Assembly (NCBI RefSeq): GCF_000348725.1
Contig: NC_020813.1
Coordinates: 682,001 to 746,000 of the forward strand
Length of the DNA stretch: 64,000 nt
Reading direction: 5' to 3'
DNA from: Pseudobdellovibrio exovorus JSS
Lineage (GTDB): Bacteria > Bdellovibrionota > Bdellovibrionia > Bdellovibrionales > Bdellovibrionaceae
Shown: positions 26,158 to 36,089 of the stretch, piece after piece
How positions within the stretch are numbered: the first letter of the stretch is position 1
How the letters are laid out: every line of letters starts with the position of its first letter
The notes under the pieces: model-generated
The model's input: the letters and a program-made list of their open reading frames with translations, nothing else
Databases searched by the model: none
Told to the model about the DNA's origin: nothing
Translations under genes and position numbers: made by a program

Positions 26158-26940
26158 GTGACGGATAAAAGAACAAAAAATCAAGACGTGGGGCCAGATC
26201 AAGACCCTTCTCTAGATACAGAGCAAAATATAGAGCTAAATGAAGAAGAGCTGTTGTCAGACGTAGACAACATATTGTCAGAGGAAGATCCTGAGTTTCT
26301 GGCAACTATTAGCGACATCACTGTAAGTGGTTCTGGTTTAGAAGCTGGTATTATTGGGCAAGCATTAGGAATGGGACCCAAGAAATCGTCTAAATTTGTT
26401 CAGTATCTATCTTACCCATTTGATTTTAAATCCAATCTAAAAGGCGTTCTGTTTTTTTGGCTTTCGATGCTGTTACTCGCAGGAGCTATTTATTTTGTAT
26501 GGAGCTACAGCGGCGGATTATTAGATCGTAAGTTGTTTGTACATTCACTAGCTGAGTTAGGCGAGGATGTACGTGACTACAATCCTAACAGTGAAACTGA
26601 AGTTTTTTACGATAATCCACGCTTTGCTAAAAACTTAGTAACGATCTCATCCATGCATGTGAACTTACGTCCTTCGGAAAATTCAGGCTCTAACCCCATG
26701 TTAGTTCTTGAGATCACTATTGAAGGGGCATCCACAGATTCCATCATTGAAATCAAAGACCGAGAAGCCGAGCTTAAAGATATGTTATTACGTCTGACAG
26801 AAGCCAAAACCTATGACGAATTGGCCGAGGCAGAAGGTAAACAGCTTTTGTGTGATCAGTACCGCGATGCTTTGAACTCTGTACTGACCACGGGACAAGT
26901 GCGACGCGTACTTTTGAAAAATTTTATTATTAAGTCTTAA
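26158..26940 (+). CDS. FliL-family flagellar basal-body-associated protein paralogue
   Basis: 260 aa from GTG (a stop 12 nt upstream in frame excludes a longer start). A ~95-residue acidic cytoplasmic extension, one TM helix (~96-116, GVLFFWLSMLLLAGAIYFVW), then a periplasmic FliL domain with the family end IKDREAELKDMLLRLTEAKT...LNSVLTTG. FliL sits around the flagellar stator and raises torque. No other flagellar gene lies nearby, so this may be an extra FliL with a separate job. The upstream gap has a consensus -10 TATAAT (26112-26117) with no good -35. Its end overlaps the convergent activator gene by 11 nt. Confidence 0.85.
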   Translation: MTDKRTKNQDVGPDQDPSLDTEQNIELNEEELLSDVDNILSEEDPEFLATISDITVSGSGLEAGIIGQALGMGPKKSSKFVQYLSYPFDFKSNLKGVLFFWLSMLLLAGAIYFVWSYSGGLLDRKLFVHSLAELGEDVRDYNPNSETEVFYDNPRFAKNLVTISSMHVNLRPSENSGSNPMLVLEITIEGASTDSIIEIKDREAELKDMLLRLTEAKTYDELAEAEGKQLLCDQYRDALNSVLTTGQVRRVLLKNFIIKS

Positions 26941-28171
26941 ATTCTTTTAAATCTAAGTTATAGCTTTTTATGCGATCATGTAGGGTTGATTTCGGCATTC
27001 CCAAATCGTGAGCCGTTCTTTTTTGATTGCCGTGATTTGCCATCAACCTTTTCATAATCATCTGTTTTTCAATTTCTTTAATGACGGGCAGAGTGTTCGT
27101 CACGGCGAGCTGAGCTTCAGTTGACCCATAGATAGACTGCTCTTTGCGACTCAGTAAAACGCTAAGGTGTCTTTCTTCAATAAGAGTTTGAGGAAATAGG
27201 GCGGATGCACGACTGACAACATTCTTGAGTTCCCTAATATTTCCGGGCCATTCATATTTCTTTAAAAGCTGTATAGTATTGTGGGAAAATCTCACCCGCA
27301 TTTGTCGTGCGAATTGATAAATTAAGTCTTCGAAGTCTTCTTTTCTATCTTTTAGTGCAGGAACTTCAACAGTGATGACATTCAGACGATAAAATAAGTC
27401 AGAACGGAAACTGCCCTCTTGAATTTTTTGATAGAGATGCTGGTGTGTAGCTGCAATGATTCGTACATTTGTTTTTATAGTCCGGTCGCTGCCGACAGGG
27501 CGAATTTCACTGTTTTCAAGGGCACGTAGTAGCTTTGCTTGCAACCCGTAGGGAAGATCACCGATTTCATCAAGAAACAAGGTTCCTCCACGTGCACTTT
27601 CAAAGGCACCTTTGCGGTCGGCAATAGCTCCGGTGAAGCTACCTTTGATATGTCCGAAAAGTTCACTTTCAACTAAAGTTTCACTTAAAGCAGAACAGTT
27701 AACACTGACAAAGCTGGCGTTAGCGCGGGGTGAATTGTGGTGTAGGGCTTGGGCGATAATGTCTTTGCCTGTGCCCGATGGTCCTAACAAAAGTACGGGA
27801 AATGAGGTATTGGAAACAGAGCTTAAGCACTGAAGTTGCTCATTCCAAGAATGACTGCGACTGCTCAATGAAAACTTAGACTGAATTGCGCGGTTGTCTT
27901 TCAGACAAAGCTCCAGTGAGCCAATACGAAGACAGTCCCCTATTTTCAGAACCGCTTCGAGCACGCGAACTCCGTTAACGAATGTTCCGGTCGTACTGCG
28001 CAGATCTTTTAAAATTAATTGTGTGTCCTGTAGCTCTAATCGAGCATGGCGTTCACTGACGCCTTCACCTTGTAGATGGATTTGGCAGTTGGGGTCTTGT
28101 CCTATGTAAGTTAGTTTTTGTAGACTCCAAGACTGACCTTTATCGTTAGCGAGTTCTATTTTGTATTGCAT
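26930..28171 (-). CDS. FHA-domain sigma-54-dependent transcription activator
   Basis: 413 aa. N-terminal FHA domain (~residues 10-95; IGQDPNCQIHL, GVSERHARL, STTGTFVNGVRV), AAA+ domain with Walker A GPSGTGKD, sigma-54 contact loop GSFTGA, Walker B GGTLFLDEIGDLP, and a Fis-type HTH (GNQKRTAHDLGMPKSTLHDRI). It should open sigma-54 promoters in response to a phospho-threonine partner, so a Ser/Thr kinase input is implied. Variations: GSFTGA for GAFTGA, and Asp after the Walker lysine. The ATG at 28171 has AAGGAG at 6-7 nt; the frame runs on to 28204 without such a site. rpoN lies 18 kb away in this window. Confidence 0.93.
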   Translation of the reverse strand: MQYKIELANDKGQSWSLQKLTYIGQDPNCQIHLQGEGVSERHARLELQDTQLILKDLRSTTGTFVNGVRVLEAVLKIGDCLRIGSLELCLKDNRAIQSKFSLSSRSHSWNEQLQCLSSVSNTSFPVLLLGPSGTGKDIIAQALHHNSPRANASFVSVNCSALSETLVESELFGHIKGSFTGAIADRKGAFESARGGTLFLDEIGDLPYGLQAKLLRALENSEIRPVGSDRTIKTNVRIIAATHQHLYQKIQEGSFRSDLFYRLNVITVEVPALKDRKEDFEDLIYQFARQMRVRFSHNTIQLLKKYEWPGNIRELKNVVSRASALFPQTLIEERHLSVLLSRKEQSIYGSTEAQLAVTNTLPVIKEIEKQMIMKRLMANHGNQKRTAHDLGMPKSTLHDRIKSYNLDLKEFKT

Positions 28172-28328
28172 GAGTGGCTCCTTTGCTATGAGGTTCCGAG
28201 GCACTTCAAAATACTTGCTAAGGAAAATAGGCTGAATCGCTATTTAATGGCGTTTGAACTCAGGAAATCCACAAAATAAGAAAAAATCTAAGAATTGAGA
28301 ATATCGTATTTTCGTAATAGGATGGGGC

Positions 28329-28901
28329 ATGCCAAAAATGAGTTTTATTAAAAGTGCAGTGAAAATGAAGGACTTCCCCGTATCCCCTTTAAAAGAAGTG
28401 GCTTTGGCGGGTAGATCTAATGCGGGAAAATCATCGCTTATAAATGTTTGGGCAGGAGGCAAGGTTGCGAAAGTCAGTCAGTCTCCAGGAAAAACACGTC
28501 TTTTGAATTTTTTTAGTATGGGTGATAGCTACATCATCGTTGATATGCCGGGCTACGGCTATGCTTCCCGTGGTGGCGATGAGTTGAAGACATGGAGAAA
28601 AATGATCGAGGGCTATTTAACTCAACGCCCTCAATTGGCGGGTTTAGTTTTATTGATGGATATGGCCCGTGATTGGACACGGGACGAAGAGTTAATGGCG
28701 CAGTTCATGATGAAGAACGATTTACCCGTGGTTATTGGATTAACTAAGTCGGATAAATTTTCTAAAAACGATATCAAAAAAGCGATTGAGCGTATTAAGC
28801 AACAGTCCCGCTTAGAAGATGTATTTGCGGTTTCATCACAGACGAAAAGTGGTTGTGCTGAGCTTGAAGAGTTTGTCTACAGAGCATGGATTAAAAAATG
28901 A
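28329..28901 (+). CDS. engB: Ribosome biogenesis GTPase EngB/YsxC
   Basis: 190-aa GTPase for large-subunit assembly. G1 AGRSNAGKSSLI, Thr of G2 in SQSPGKTRLLNFF, G3 DMPGYGYA, G4 LTKSDK, G5 VSSQT. Strong upstream site AGGATGGGG. Heads engB-kdsB-pyrG-kdsD; its stop overlaps the kdsB start by 4 nt. Confidence 0.96.
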   Translation: MPKMSFIKSAVKMKDFPVSPLKEVALAGRSNAGKSSLINVWAGGKVAKVSQSPGKTRLLNFFSMGDSYIIVDMPGYGYASRGGDELKTWRKMIEGYLTQRPQLAGLVLLMDMARDWTRDEELMAQFMMKNDLPVVIGLTKSDKFSKNDIKKAIERIKQQSRLEDVFAVSSQTKSGCAELEEFVYRAWIKK

Positions 28902-29620
28902 AAATTATTGGCGTTATTCCGGCGCGATTTGCATCAACCCGATTCCCAGGTAAACCTCTTGAAAAATTAAAAGGTAAACCTATTTTGCAATGGGTGGTGG
29001 AAGGCGCAAGGAAAAGCCAGTTGTTATCGGATTTATATGTTGCGACTGACAATCAGCAAATTGCGGAAGTAGCCAAGAGCATCGGTGTAAATGTGGCGAT
29101 GACAAGTCCTGACTGTGCAACGGGAACAGATCGGATCTTTGAGGCTATTAAAAATATTGAAGTGGATGTAGTGATCAACATTCAAGGCGATGAGCCCTTA
29201 ATAGATCAAAGTTACATAGATCCTTTGGCTCAGGCTTTTTTAGATGAGCCACGTTTGGACATGGCCACACTGGCGCATGGTTTGGCCATAGAAGATTTTG
29301 ACAATAAAAATGCTGTTAAAGTGATCACAAATATTCATCAAGAGGCTATTTACTTTAGCCGATTTCCGATTCCCTATTCCCGTGCAGAATTCAATCAACC
29401 CTCTGTCGCCCTTAAACACATTGGTCTTTATGGCTATAGTAGAGCCTTTTTGCAAAAGTTTTGCACAGCAGAGCCTGCTTTGATTGAAAAGTACGAAAGT
29501 TTAGAGCAGTTAAGAGCCCTTTATCTTGGGGCTAGAATAAAAGTACTACAGGTACAAAAGCCGACATATGGTGTTGATACTCCTGAGGACCTGCAAAAGC
29601 TTGAAGCTTTATTAGGGTAG
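28898..29620 (+). CDS. kdsB: CMP-Kdo synthetase (3-deoxy-manno-octulosonate cytidylyltransferase)
   Basis: Activates Kdo with CTP for lipopolysaccharide inner core. N-terminal nucleotidyltransferase motif [25 protein letters not shown], the substrate region [11 protein letters not shown] and [11 protein letters not shown]. 240 aa, normal length. ATGA overlap with engB. Its CTP supplier, pyrG, follows 17 nt later, and kdsD and kdsC complete most of the Kdo branch within 4 kb. Confidence 0.97.
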   Translation: MKIIGVIPARFASTRFPGKPLEKLKGKPILQWVVEGARKSQLLSDLYVATDNQQIAEVAKSIGVNVAMTSPDCATGTDRIFEAIKNIEVDVVINIQGDEPLIDQSYIDPLAQAFLDEPRLDMATLAHGLAIEDFDNKNAVKVITNIHQEAIYFSRFPIPYSRAEFNQPSVALKHIGLYGYSRAFLQKFCTAEPALIEKYESLEQLRALYLGARIKVLQVQKPTYGVDTPEDLQKLEALLG

Positions 29621-29637
29621 CTGTTACTCTAGGGGAC

Positions 29638-31275
29638 ATGTCACAAGCTAAGTCTACGAAATCCGGTAAGCGTTTAAAGCAAAAATTTATCTTTGTAACA
29701 GGTGGAGTGGTCTCTTCGATTGGTAAGGGATTAACTGCAGCTAGCTTAGGTTCTCTTCTTGAGGCCCGAGGTTTTAAAGTTACTCTTATGAAGTTCGATC
29801 CCTATCTCAATGTAGATCCGGGAACAATGTCTCCGTTTCAGCATGGGGAAGTCTATGTGACGGATGACGGAGCTGAAACTGATTTGGATCTGGGGCACTA
29901 CGAGCGTTTCACTAACAGTGTATTGCAAAGAGCTAACTCTGTCAGTGCGGGACAAATTTATGATCGTGTGATCTCACGTGAACGCCGTGGAGATTATCTG
30001 GGTGGAACAGTGCAAGTGATTCCACACATCACTGATGAAATTAAATCACGTGTGTATGAAGCCGCTCAAGGTAGCGAGATTGCGATCGTTGAAATTGGTG
30101 GAACTGTGGGTGACATCGAAGCACAGCCATTCTTCGAAGCCATTCGTCAGATGCGTTTGGATTTAGGTGTAGGCAATACAGCTTTGGTGCATGTGACTTA
30201 TGTTCCTTATATTGCTGTTGCCGGAGAACTGAAAAGTAAACCCACACAGCACTCGGTGAAGGAATTACGCGAAATTGGTCTTCAGCCAGATTTTCTAATT
30301 TGCCGTAGCGAAAAAGTAATTGATGATAATTTAAAATCTAAAATTGGTCTTTTCTGTTCTATTAAAAAAGAAAATGTAATTTCTGCGAAAGACTCAGAGT
30401 CTATCTATGATGTGCCATTGGCTTTACATAAAGAGAACTTAGACTATCTGGTGGTTGAAACATTGAATTTGAAGCAAACCAAGTACAGCATTGCTGGCTG
30501 GCAAAAAATTGCTAAGATTCAACGTTCACCTCTGTCTAAAGTAAAGATTGCCGTCGTGGGTAAGTACGTAGATTTGAAAGAGTCTTACAAGTCCCTACAT
30601 GAATCTTTAGTTCATGGTGGTTTGGCAAACCGAGCGAAAGTTGAAATCATTTATATCGATTCAGACAAACTCACTGCAAAAAATATCAAGACGATGCTTT
30701 CCGAGGCGCAAGGTATTCTTGTTCCTGGAGGCTTTGGAACGCGTGGGGTTGAAGGAAAAATCTTAGCGATCAAATACGCACGTGAAAAAAAGATCCCGTT
30801 CTTCGGAATATGTTTCGGTATGCAATTAGCGGCTATTGAGTTTGCGCGTAATGTCTGCGGTATTGCAGATGCCACATCTCGCGAGTTCGTCGGTGAAGAT
30901 AAACGCGGTGGAAATATCGTCATTGATTCTATGGCGGAACAACGTGGTATTGTCGATAAAGGCGGAACTATGCGTTTGGGTGCCTTTCAATGTACGTTGG
31001 CTCCTAAAAGTCGCGCTTTGAAGGTTTATAAAAAATCTATTATTTGGGAACGTCATCGCCATCGTTTTGAATTCAACAATCAGTACCGCGATCTATTAGA
31101 AAAAAATGGACTACGCGCGACAGGTGTTAATGAAGAAAGAAACTTAGTGGAGATTATCGAGATTCCGAAGCACCCATGGTTTGTGGCTGTGCAATTCCAT
31201 CCCGAATTTAAATCTAAACCGCTGAGCCCACATCCACTATTTGCCGATTTCATTCGTGCTTCACGACAGAAATAA
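29638..31275 (+). CDS. pyrG: CTP synthase
   Basis: Makes CTP from UTP, ATP and glutamine. Amidoligase domain beginning [22 protein letters not shown], with the metal and UTP-binding region [14 protein letters not shown], and a C-terminal class I glutamine amidotransferase with the nucleophile in [11 protein letters not shown] and the His/Glu in [11 protein letters not shown]. 545 aa. Lies between kdsB and kdsD, which fits CTP supply for CMP-Kdo. Confidence 0.98.
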   Translation: MSQAKSTKSGKRLKQKFIFVTGGVVSSIGKGLTAASLGSLLEARGFKVTLMKFDPYLNVDPGTMSPFQHGEVYVTDDGAETDLDLGHYERFTNSVLQRANSVSAGQIYDRVISRERRGDYLGGTVQVIPHITDEIKSRVYEAAQGSEIAIVEIGGTVGDIEAQPFFEAIRQMRLDLGVGNTALVHVTYVPYIAVAGELKSKPTQHSVKELREIGLQPDFLICRSEKVIDDNLKSKIGLFCSIKKENVISAKDSESIYDVPLALHKENLDYLVVETLNLKQTKYSIAGWQKIAKIQRSPLSKVKIAVVGKYVDLKESYKSLHESLVHGGLANRAKVEIIYIDSDKLTAKNIKTMLSEAQGILVPGGFGTRGVEGKILAIKYAREKKIPFFGICFGMQLAAIEFARNVCGIADATSREFVGEDKRGGNIVIDSMAEQRGIVDKGGTMRLGAFQCTLAPKSRALKVYKKSIIWERHRHRFEFNNQYRDLLEKNGLRATGVNEERNLVEIIEIPKHPWFVAVQFHPEFKSKPLSPHPLFADFIRASRQK

Positions 31276-31286
31276 AGGAAAAGACG

Positions 31287-32264
31287 ATGTCTAAGATTTT
31301 ACAGATCGCAAAAGAAACATTACAAATCGAGGCCGAAAGTATTTTGGGTTTGATTCCAAAACTCAATGGCGAATTTGAACGTGCGGTCCATGAAATCTTA
31401 AACTGTAAAGGTAAAGTCATCCTGACGGGTATTGGTAAATCAGGACAAGTGGCCCGTAAAATTTCCAGCACGCTTTCCAGTACAGGCACTCCATCTATTT
31501 TTCTGCACCCAGCAGAAAGTAGTCACGGCGACTTGGGGGTTATCTCTAAGAACGACTTAGTCATCGCCTTGTCCTATGGGGGAGAAACGGCTGAGTTAGG
31601 CTCGCTTTTGAACTTTATTTCTCGTAATGGAGTTTCTTTAATTGCTCTAACGGGTAAAAGTGGCAGCACGCTGGCACAAACAGCCAACATCGTTTTAGAT
31701 GTTTCTGTTGAAAAAGAAGCGTGTCCTTTAAGATTAGCTCCGACTTCTTCAAGTACGGCGACTTTGGCGATGGGGGATGCTCTGGCTATGGCAGTTTTAG
31801 AGTCCCGTGGATTTAAGTCAGAAAATTTCGCTGAGCTACATCCTTCTGGGTCCTTAGGTGCTAAATTGATGCGAGTGAAAGACATCATGCAAACGGGTGA
31901 TGCGTTGCCATTTGTAACAAAAGACACGTCTATGAAAGCCCTGTTGACGACTATGACTCATCAAAGTGTGCGCGGTGCTGCCGGAGTGCTTGATCACGAT
32001 GGTCAGTTGATTGGTGTGATTACTGATGGTGATATCCGTCGTTTCTTAGAAAAGAATCAAGATCCATTTTCAAGTACAGCGGCGAATTTAATGTCTCATT
32101 CCCCGAAGACGATTGATGCGAGTGAACTTGCAGAAAGAGCCTTGTTTTTGATGGAGCAATTTCGCACACAAATGTTGATCGTATTAGATAAAAATTCGGC
32201 AGCGCCATTAAAGCCTGTGGGTATGATTATCTACCAAGATTTGTTAAGAGCTAAAATCCGTTAA
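31287..32264 (+). CDS. kdsD: Arabinose-5-phosphate isomerase KdsD/KpsF
   Basis: Interconverts ribulose-5-phosphate and arabinose-5-phosphate, the first step to Kdo. SIS domain (GKVILTGIGKSGQVARKISSTL; HPAESSHGDLG; CPLRLAPTSSST) followed by two CBS domains (DIMQTGDALPF and NLMSHSPKTID). 325 aa. AAGGAAA ribosome site. A 6-bp stem hairpin (32269-32285, GTCGGA/TCCGAC) follows, without a T-tract. Confidence 0.96.
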   Translation: MSKILQIAKETLQIEAESILGLIPKLNGEFERAVHEILNCKGKVILTGIGKSGQVARKISSTLSSTGTPSIFLHPAESSHGDLGVISKNDLVIALSYGGETAELGSLLNFISRNGVSLIALTGKSGSTLAQTANIVLDVSVEKEACPLRLAPTSSSTATLAMGDALAMAVLESRGFKSENFAELHPSGSLGAKLMRVKDIMQTGDALPFVTKDTSMKALLTTMTHQSVRGAAGVLDHDGQLIGVITDGDIRRFLEKNQDPFSSTAANLMSHSPKTIDASELAERALFLMEQFRTQMLIVLDKNSAAPLKPVGMIIYQDLLRAKIR

Positions 32265-32424
32265 GCGAGTCGGACCTGTTCCGACCTAAGTCGATGTCCT
32301 CAAATAAATGACTGGAAACACACGACCTTTGTCGTCAGTCCAGAGCACATTACTTGCCCTGTGACTTTATATTTTTCACAATAAAATCATCGAAATAATC
32401 TATCTTTGGGATGGCAGCACGACT

Positions 32425-32928
32425 ATGGGATTAGATGTTCAAAAATTGAAATCTGTAAAAATGTTGGTCTTAGATGTGGACGGTGTCTTAACGGATTGTC
32501 GTCTATGGATGGACTCTAACGGCGAATGGAAACGTATTTATTGTGTTCGTGATGGTGTAGGGATTAAAGCTCTAGCTGAAGCGGGTTACAAATTAGCCAT
32601 TATCACAGGAGCTAAAGCCACTGATGTGCGTGCACGTGCTCAGATGCTGGGTTTTCATCACTTCTATGAAGGTGCTGTTGATAAGCGTCCTTATTTCGAA
32701 CAGTTACAAAAAGATTCAGGTTTAGCTCCGCATGAAATGGCCTATGTTGGGGATGATGTTTTCGATATCCCATTGATTCAAGCTGTCAGTTTCGGAGCTA
32801 CAGTTCCAGAGGCGGTGGATGAAGTGCTTGAGTGTGCTCAGTACGTGACTAAGCGTGCTGGTGGCAATGGTGCTGTTCGCGAGATCTGTGATTTTATTTT
32901 GAAATATGGTTTTTACTCTAAAAATTGA
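32425..32928 (+). CDS. kdsC: Kdo-8-phosphate phosphatase KdsC
   Basis: HAD-type phosphatase removing phosphate from Kdo-8-P. Nucleophile motif LVLDVDGVLTD, substrate cap region RIYCVRDGVGIKAL, motif II IITGAKA, motif IV YVGDDVFDIPL. 167 aa, as expected for the tetrameric C0 type. A 160-bp gap separates it from kdsD, while the next gene starts only 7 nt after it, so kdsC is probably the first gene of the long Glt-like/Lpt/rpoN transcription unit. Confidence 0.95.
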   Translation: MGLDVQKLKSVKMLVLDVDGVLTDCRLWMDSNGEWKRIYCVRDGVGIKALAEAGYKLAIITGAKATDVRARAQMLGFHHFYEGAVDKRPYFEQLQKDSGLAPHEMAYVGDDVFDIPLIQAVSFGATVPEAVDEVLECAQYVTKRAGGNGAVREICDFILKYGFYSKN

Positions 32929-32935
32929 GGTGAGT

Positions 32936-33673
32936 GTGGTCATTAACATGGTTAAGAGTATTCTGGTATCTGCCATATTAGCTGCGACGGTAATGGCATT
33001 TAGTTTCCAGTCGAAGGCAGCTGATTTGAATGTTCCTCAGGATGAATTAGCGCAAGAAACGGTTTACCCATTATTTGACAATCCCGTCAGTGTTCGCAAC
33101 CGTAACGTTCAAGATTCAGGGACATTTGATATTGGAATTTTTGGTGGAGCAGCCATCACAGAGCCCATCGCCAACACTTCGAAATTTGGTTTGTCACTGA
33201 ACTATCACTTTAATGAAGCTCACGCATTAGGTCTTTTATACGCTAAAAACAGCACAGGTCTTTCTAAAGATGCACAGGCGATGAAAGATGAATTCAATTT
33301 AGATTTCAATCGTGCTCCATTCCCTGAATACAGCTTGATGGCCGATTACAACTATAAACTTTACTACGGAAAACTGAGCGTAACGAAGAATGGGGTTTTA
33401 AATACATCCATCTTCGTTTCTGCAGCAGGAGGAATGATCAAGTATGTTCATAAATCCTACCCAGCCATCGCGATTGGTATTGGTGAGCGTTTTTACTTTA
33501 CAAATCATTTGGCTTTAAAAATCGATCTTAGAATGTTTTTCAATAATGCACCAATTCCATTTAAGGCAGGGGCTTTGCGTGAGGGTGTAGACCCCGTTCC
33601 TAGCTATGATTCATTTGCTGAAAGACTAACTTACACAACCAATCTTGAGATTGGTTTGAACTATTTATTTTAA
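32936..33673 (+). CDS. Outer-membrane beta-barrel protein, GltA/GltB-like
   Basis: 245 aa. Signal peptide (cleavage after QSKA), short linker, then an outer-membrane beta-barrel with alternating strands (FDIGIFGGAA, FGLSLNYHF, LKIDLRMFF) ending in a C-terminal Phe (GLNYLF), a classic outer-membrane insertion signal. It matches the myxobacterial-type OMP beta-barrel family. GTG start at 32936 chosen for the GAGGTGA at 32927-32933; an ATG at 32948 is the alternative. First of two barrel genes leading the Glt-like cluster. Confidence 0.82.
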   Translation: MVINMVKSILVSAILAATVMAFSFQSKAADLNVPQDELAQETVYPLFDNPVSVRNRNVQDSGTFDIGIFGGAAITEPIANTSKFGLSLNYHFNEAHALGLLYAKNSTGLSKDAQAMKDEFNLDFNRAPFPEYSLMADYNYKLYYGKLSVTKNGVLNTSIFVSAAGGMIKYVHKSYPAIAIGIGERFYFTNHLALKIDLRMFFNNAPIPFKAGALREGVDPVPSYDSFAERLTYTTNLEIGLNYLF

Positions 33674-33684
33674 GGAGTTCGCCT

Positions 33685-34572
33685 GTGCAAAACACGTATG
33701 TGAAAAAAACTTCGGCGAAATATGCCTTGGCGATTATCCTCGTGAATTCGTTATGCTGGAATGTTTTGGCTCAAGAGCAGAACGCAGAAGATATGGATGT
33801 TATCGGGGTCGAAAGTTTATATCGTAATAATCCACCTCCAGTTCAGACAGCTCCGGCACCTGTTGTTTCTGAGCCGACAACGGCAAAAGAACAACAAGAG
33901 TTACAGGCTATTCAAAGTAATCCTGAAGTGCAAAATAGCCGTGTACGCAGTTTGACAGATTTAAATCAGCTATCACCATTCCAAGATATTTCAGTTATTC
34001 AGAAGAAATACCTTCCTAAAACAGAGCGCTTTCAAATTTACGCAGCAGGTGGACTCACAACGAATTCCCCTTGGTTCACAAATTTAGGGGCTAAGTTGAA
34101 TTTAGGTTATCACTTTAGTGAGTCATGGGGATTAGAGCTTTCAGGAATGTTCTTAAGTAATTCTGAAAATCAATCGGCAAAAGATTTACGAACAAATAAT
34201 AACTTACAGCCAGATAAGTTTGTGACCACGAAGTATAATATGGGATTGGATTTGATTTGGTCGCCGATCTACGGGAAGCTGACGACGCTAGACAATCGGA
34301 TCATTCCATTTGATATGTATTTCTCTTTTGGTGGTGGGGTCTCAAATACGACATCGCAGGAAAAAACAGTTCCGACCTATCATATAGGTACGGGACAAAT
34401 CTTTGCTATTTCTAAGTCTATGGCATTTCGTTGGGACTACAGTTGGAATTTCTATCAAGCAACTCCGGTTGCAGATGCTACGGGTACAGTGGCGCCATCG
34501 AAAACGACTTATAATGATTTGATATTCACAGCTGGTATCAGCTTTTTCTTTCCGGAGGCTAGCTACAGATGA
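33685..34572 (+). CDS. Outer-membrane beta-barrel protein, GltA/GltB-like (second)
   Basis: 295 aa, GTG start with AAGGAG 7 nt upstream. Signal peptide (ending NVLAQ), a Pro/Gln-rich periplasmic linker (~48-85), then a beta-barrel domain of ~190 residues (FQIYAAGGL, LNLGYHFSESWGLELSG, YFSFGGGV, IFTAGISFFFP). Same family as its neighbour. In Myxococcus, GltA and GltB are paired beta-barrels tied to the TPR protein GltC; the gene order barrel-barrel-TPR is the same here. ATGA overlap with the next gene. Confidence 0.82.
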   Translation: MQNTYVKKTSAKYALAIILVNSLCWNVLAQEQNAEDMDVIGVESLYRNNPPPVQTAPAPVVSEPTTAKEQQELQAIQSNPEVQNSRVRSLTDLNQLSPFQDISVIQKKYLPKTERFQIYAAGGLTTNSPWFTNLGAKLNLGYHFSESWGLELSGMFLSNSENQSAKDLRTNNNLQPDKFVTTKYNMGLDLIWSPIYGKLTTLDNRIIPFDMYFSFGGGVSNTTSQEKTVPTYHIGTGQIFAISKSMAFRWDYSWNFYQATPVADATGTVAPSKTTYNDLIFTAGISFFFPEASYR

Positions 34573-36089
34573 TAAAAACAAGTTTGATTCTGATACCAAT
34601 TTTAATTGCATCCTTATCAGCGCAAGCCCAACAACCGGAAGGGCGTTCCTATAGAGCACAGATAGAAAATTCAGTGAATCTTATTAAAACTGGTAAAAAT
34701 CTAGCGGCAGCTCAACAGCTTTTAGGTCTTTCTAGAACCAGTACGATTCCGGCTGAACGTGCACGTATTAAGTATCTATTTGGATTGTCGCTTATGGAAC
34801 TTAACTTAAATCAAACGGCAGCCTTTCAATTTGCTGAGCTGATTCGTACCGGAGACCCTTCTTGGACGAAGCAGGCCATCGAGAAACTTTTAGTCGTAAC
34901 AGATAAGTTAGGTGATGAAACACTACTGAACTTCGCGATTCAGCGTGTAGATATTAATCAAATCCCAGCGCAAAACCGCGAAATGTTATTTTATCGTTTA
35001 GCCGAAACAAAGCATAAAGCGGGTTTAGCGAAAGAAGCGATTGAGTTCTACAGCAAAGTGACCCCAAGAAGTCGTTATTATTTTAATGCTCTTTATAATA
35101 TGGGATTAGCTCAAGCCGAGTCGAACCAACCAGATCTAGCATTACAGAGCTTCCGCCGCCTGTTGAACAGTCGCGCGAAAGCTAATGTAACAGATACTAA
35201 TAAAGTTGCGGCACAGATGGCGATTGCTCGTGTGCTTTATCAAAAGCAGGATTGGGCGAAGTCAATTGAGGCGTACTCTTTGATTCCACGTGACCATAAA
35301 TACTGGCATGATGCTCTTTTTGAAAAAACATGGGCTATGCTGAGAGCAGCGCGCTTTCGTTCAACACTAAGTAACTTCCAGTCTCTACATTCATCGTATT
35401 ATGAAGATGCTTATCTTCCTGAGACTTTATTGCTGCGCTCGATTGTGTATCTGTATATTTGTCAGTACGACGAGATGGAAAAAGTTCTTTCGCTTTATGA
35501 GCGTCAGTACGGGCCGGCACTTACACGTGTAAATAATTTTTTGAAAAACACAAATAGCGATATGTATTTCCAAGAGGTAAATAAAACTTACCAATTGAAA
35601 AAGAATACAGATGATAAAAAGCAACTGGCATTGCCTTATAATATCTTAAAGCGTGTGAGCGAAGAAGGGGATGTGCGTAGAAGCTACGCTTACCTAAAAA
35701 AGATTAATGACGAACGTAAACTCGTTGAAGGATCGTCACAGCTTAAAGGTTCTTCAGTTGGCAGTTATGCTTTAAGAATTTTAAACAATCGTATTAATAG
35801 CACGCGTGCGGTTATTGGCGATCAAGCTAAAAGACATTTGACGGCAATTAAAGAAGAGTTGACGGATCTAAATGAGCAATCCAGCTTCATCCGCTACGAG
35901 ATGATCAATGGTAAAAAAGAGACGATTAAAAAACGTCTTTCTGGAAAAGAGTTACCTAAGAGCAATGAAGAGACTCGCGACAGATCATTTTATGTTCAAA
36001 ATGGCTACGAGTATTATCCGTTCCAAGGTGAATACTGGTTGGATGAAATCGGTAACTATCACTACTTAGGAAAGCAAAGTTGTGAATAA
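34569..36089 (+). CDS. Periplasmic TPR protein, GltC-like
   Basis: 506 aa. Signal peptide (MIKTSLILIPILIASLSAQA), then a helical solenoid of TPR-type repeats over residues ~30-300 (for example YYFNALYNMGLAQAESNQPDLAL) and a C-terminal ~200 residues of charged helices ending in Tyr-rich YEYYPFQGEYWLDEIGNYHY. Likely a periplasmic or outer-membrane-associated scaffold under the two barrels. Assignment to GltC rests on position and architecture rather than on a specific motif. Confidence 0.78.
   Translation: MIKTSLILIPILIASLSAQAQQPEGRSYRAQIENSVNLIKTGKNLAAAQQLLGLSRTSTIPAERARIKYLFGLSLMELNLNQTAAFQFAELIRTGDPSWTKQAIEKLLVVTDKLGDETLLNFAIQRVDINQIPAQNREMLFYRLAETKHKAGLAKEAIEFYSKVTPRSRYYFNALYNMGLAQAESNQPDLALQSFRRLLNSRAKANVTDTNKVAAQMAIARVLYQKQDWAKSIEAYSLIPRDHKYWHDALFEKTWAMLRAARFRSTLSNFQSLHSSYYEDAYLPETLLLRSIVYLYICQYDEMEKVLSLYERQYGPALTRVNNFLKNTNSDMYFQEVNKTYQLKKNTDDKKQLALPYNILKRVSEEGDVRRSYAYLKKINDERKLVEGSSQLKGSSVGSYALRILNNRINSTRAVIGDQAKRHLTAIKEELTDLNEQSSFIRYEMINGKKETIKKRLSGKELPKSNEETRDRSFYVQNGYEYYPFQGEYWLDEIGNYHYLGKQSCE

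Noticed and set aside
32354-32387. Sigma-70 promoter before kdsC (TTGCCC with AT-rich -10 choices)
   Set aside because: None of the -10 candidates has acceptable spacing, although a promoter somewhere in 32265-32424 is expected.
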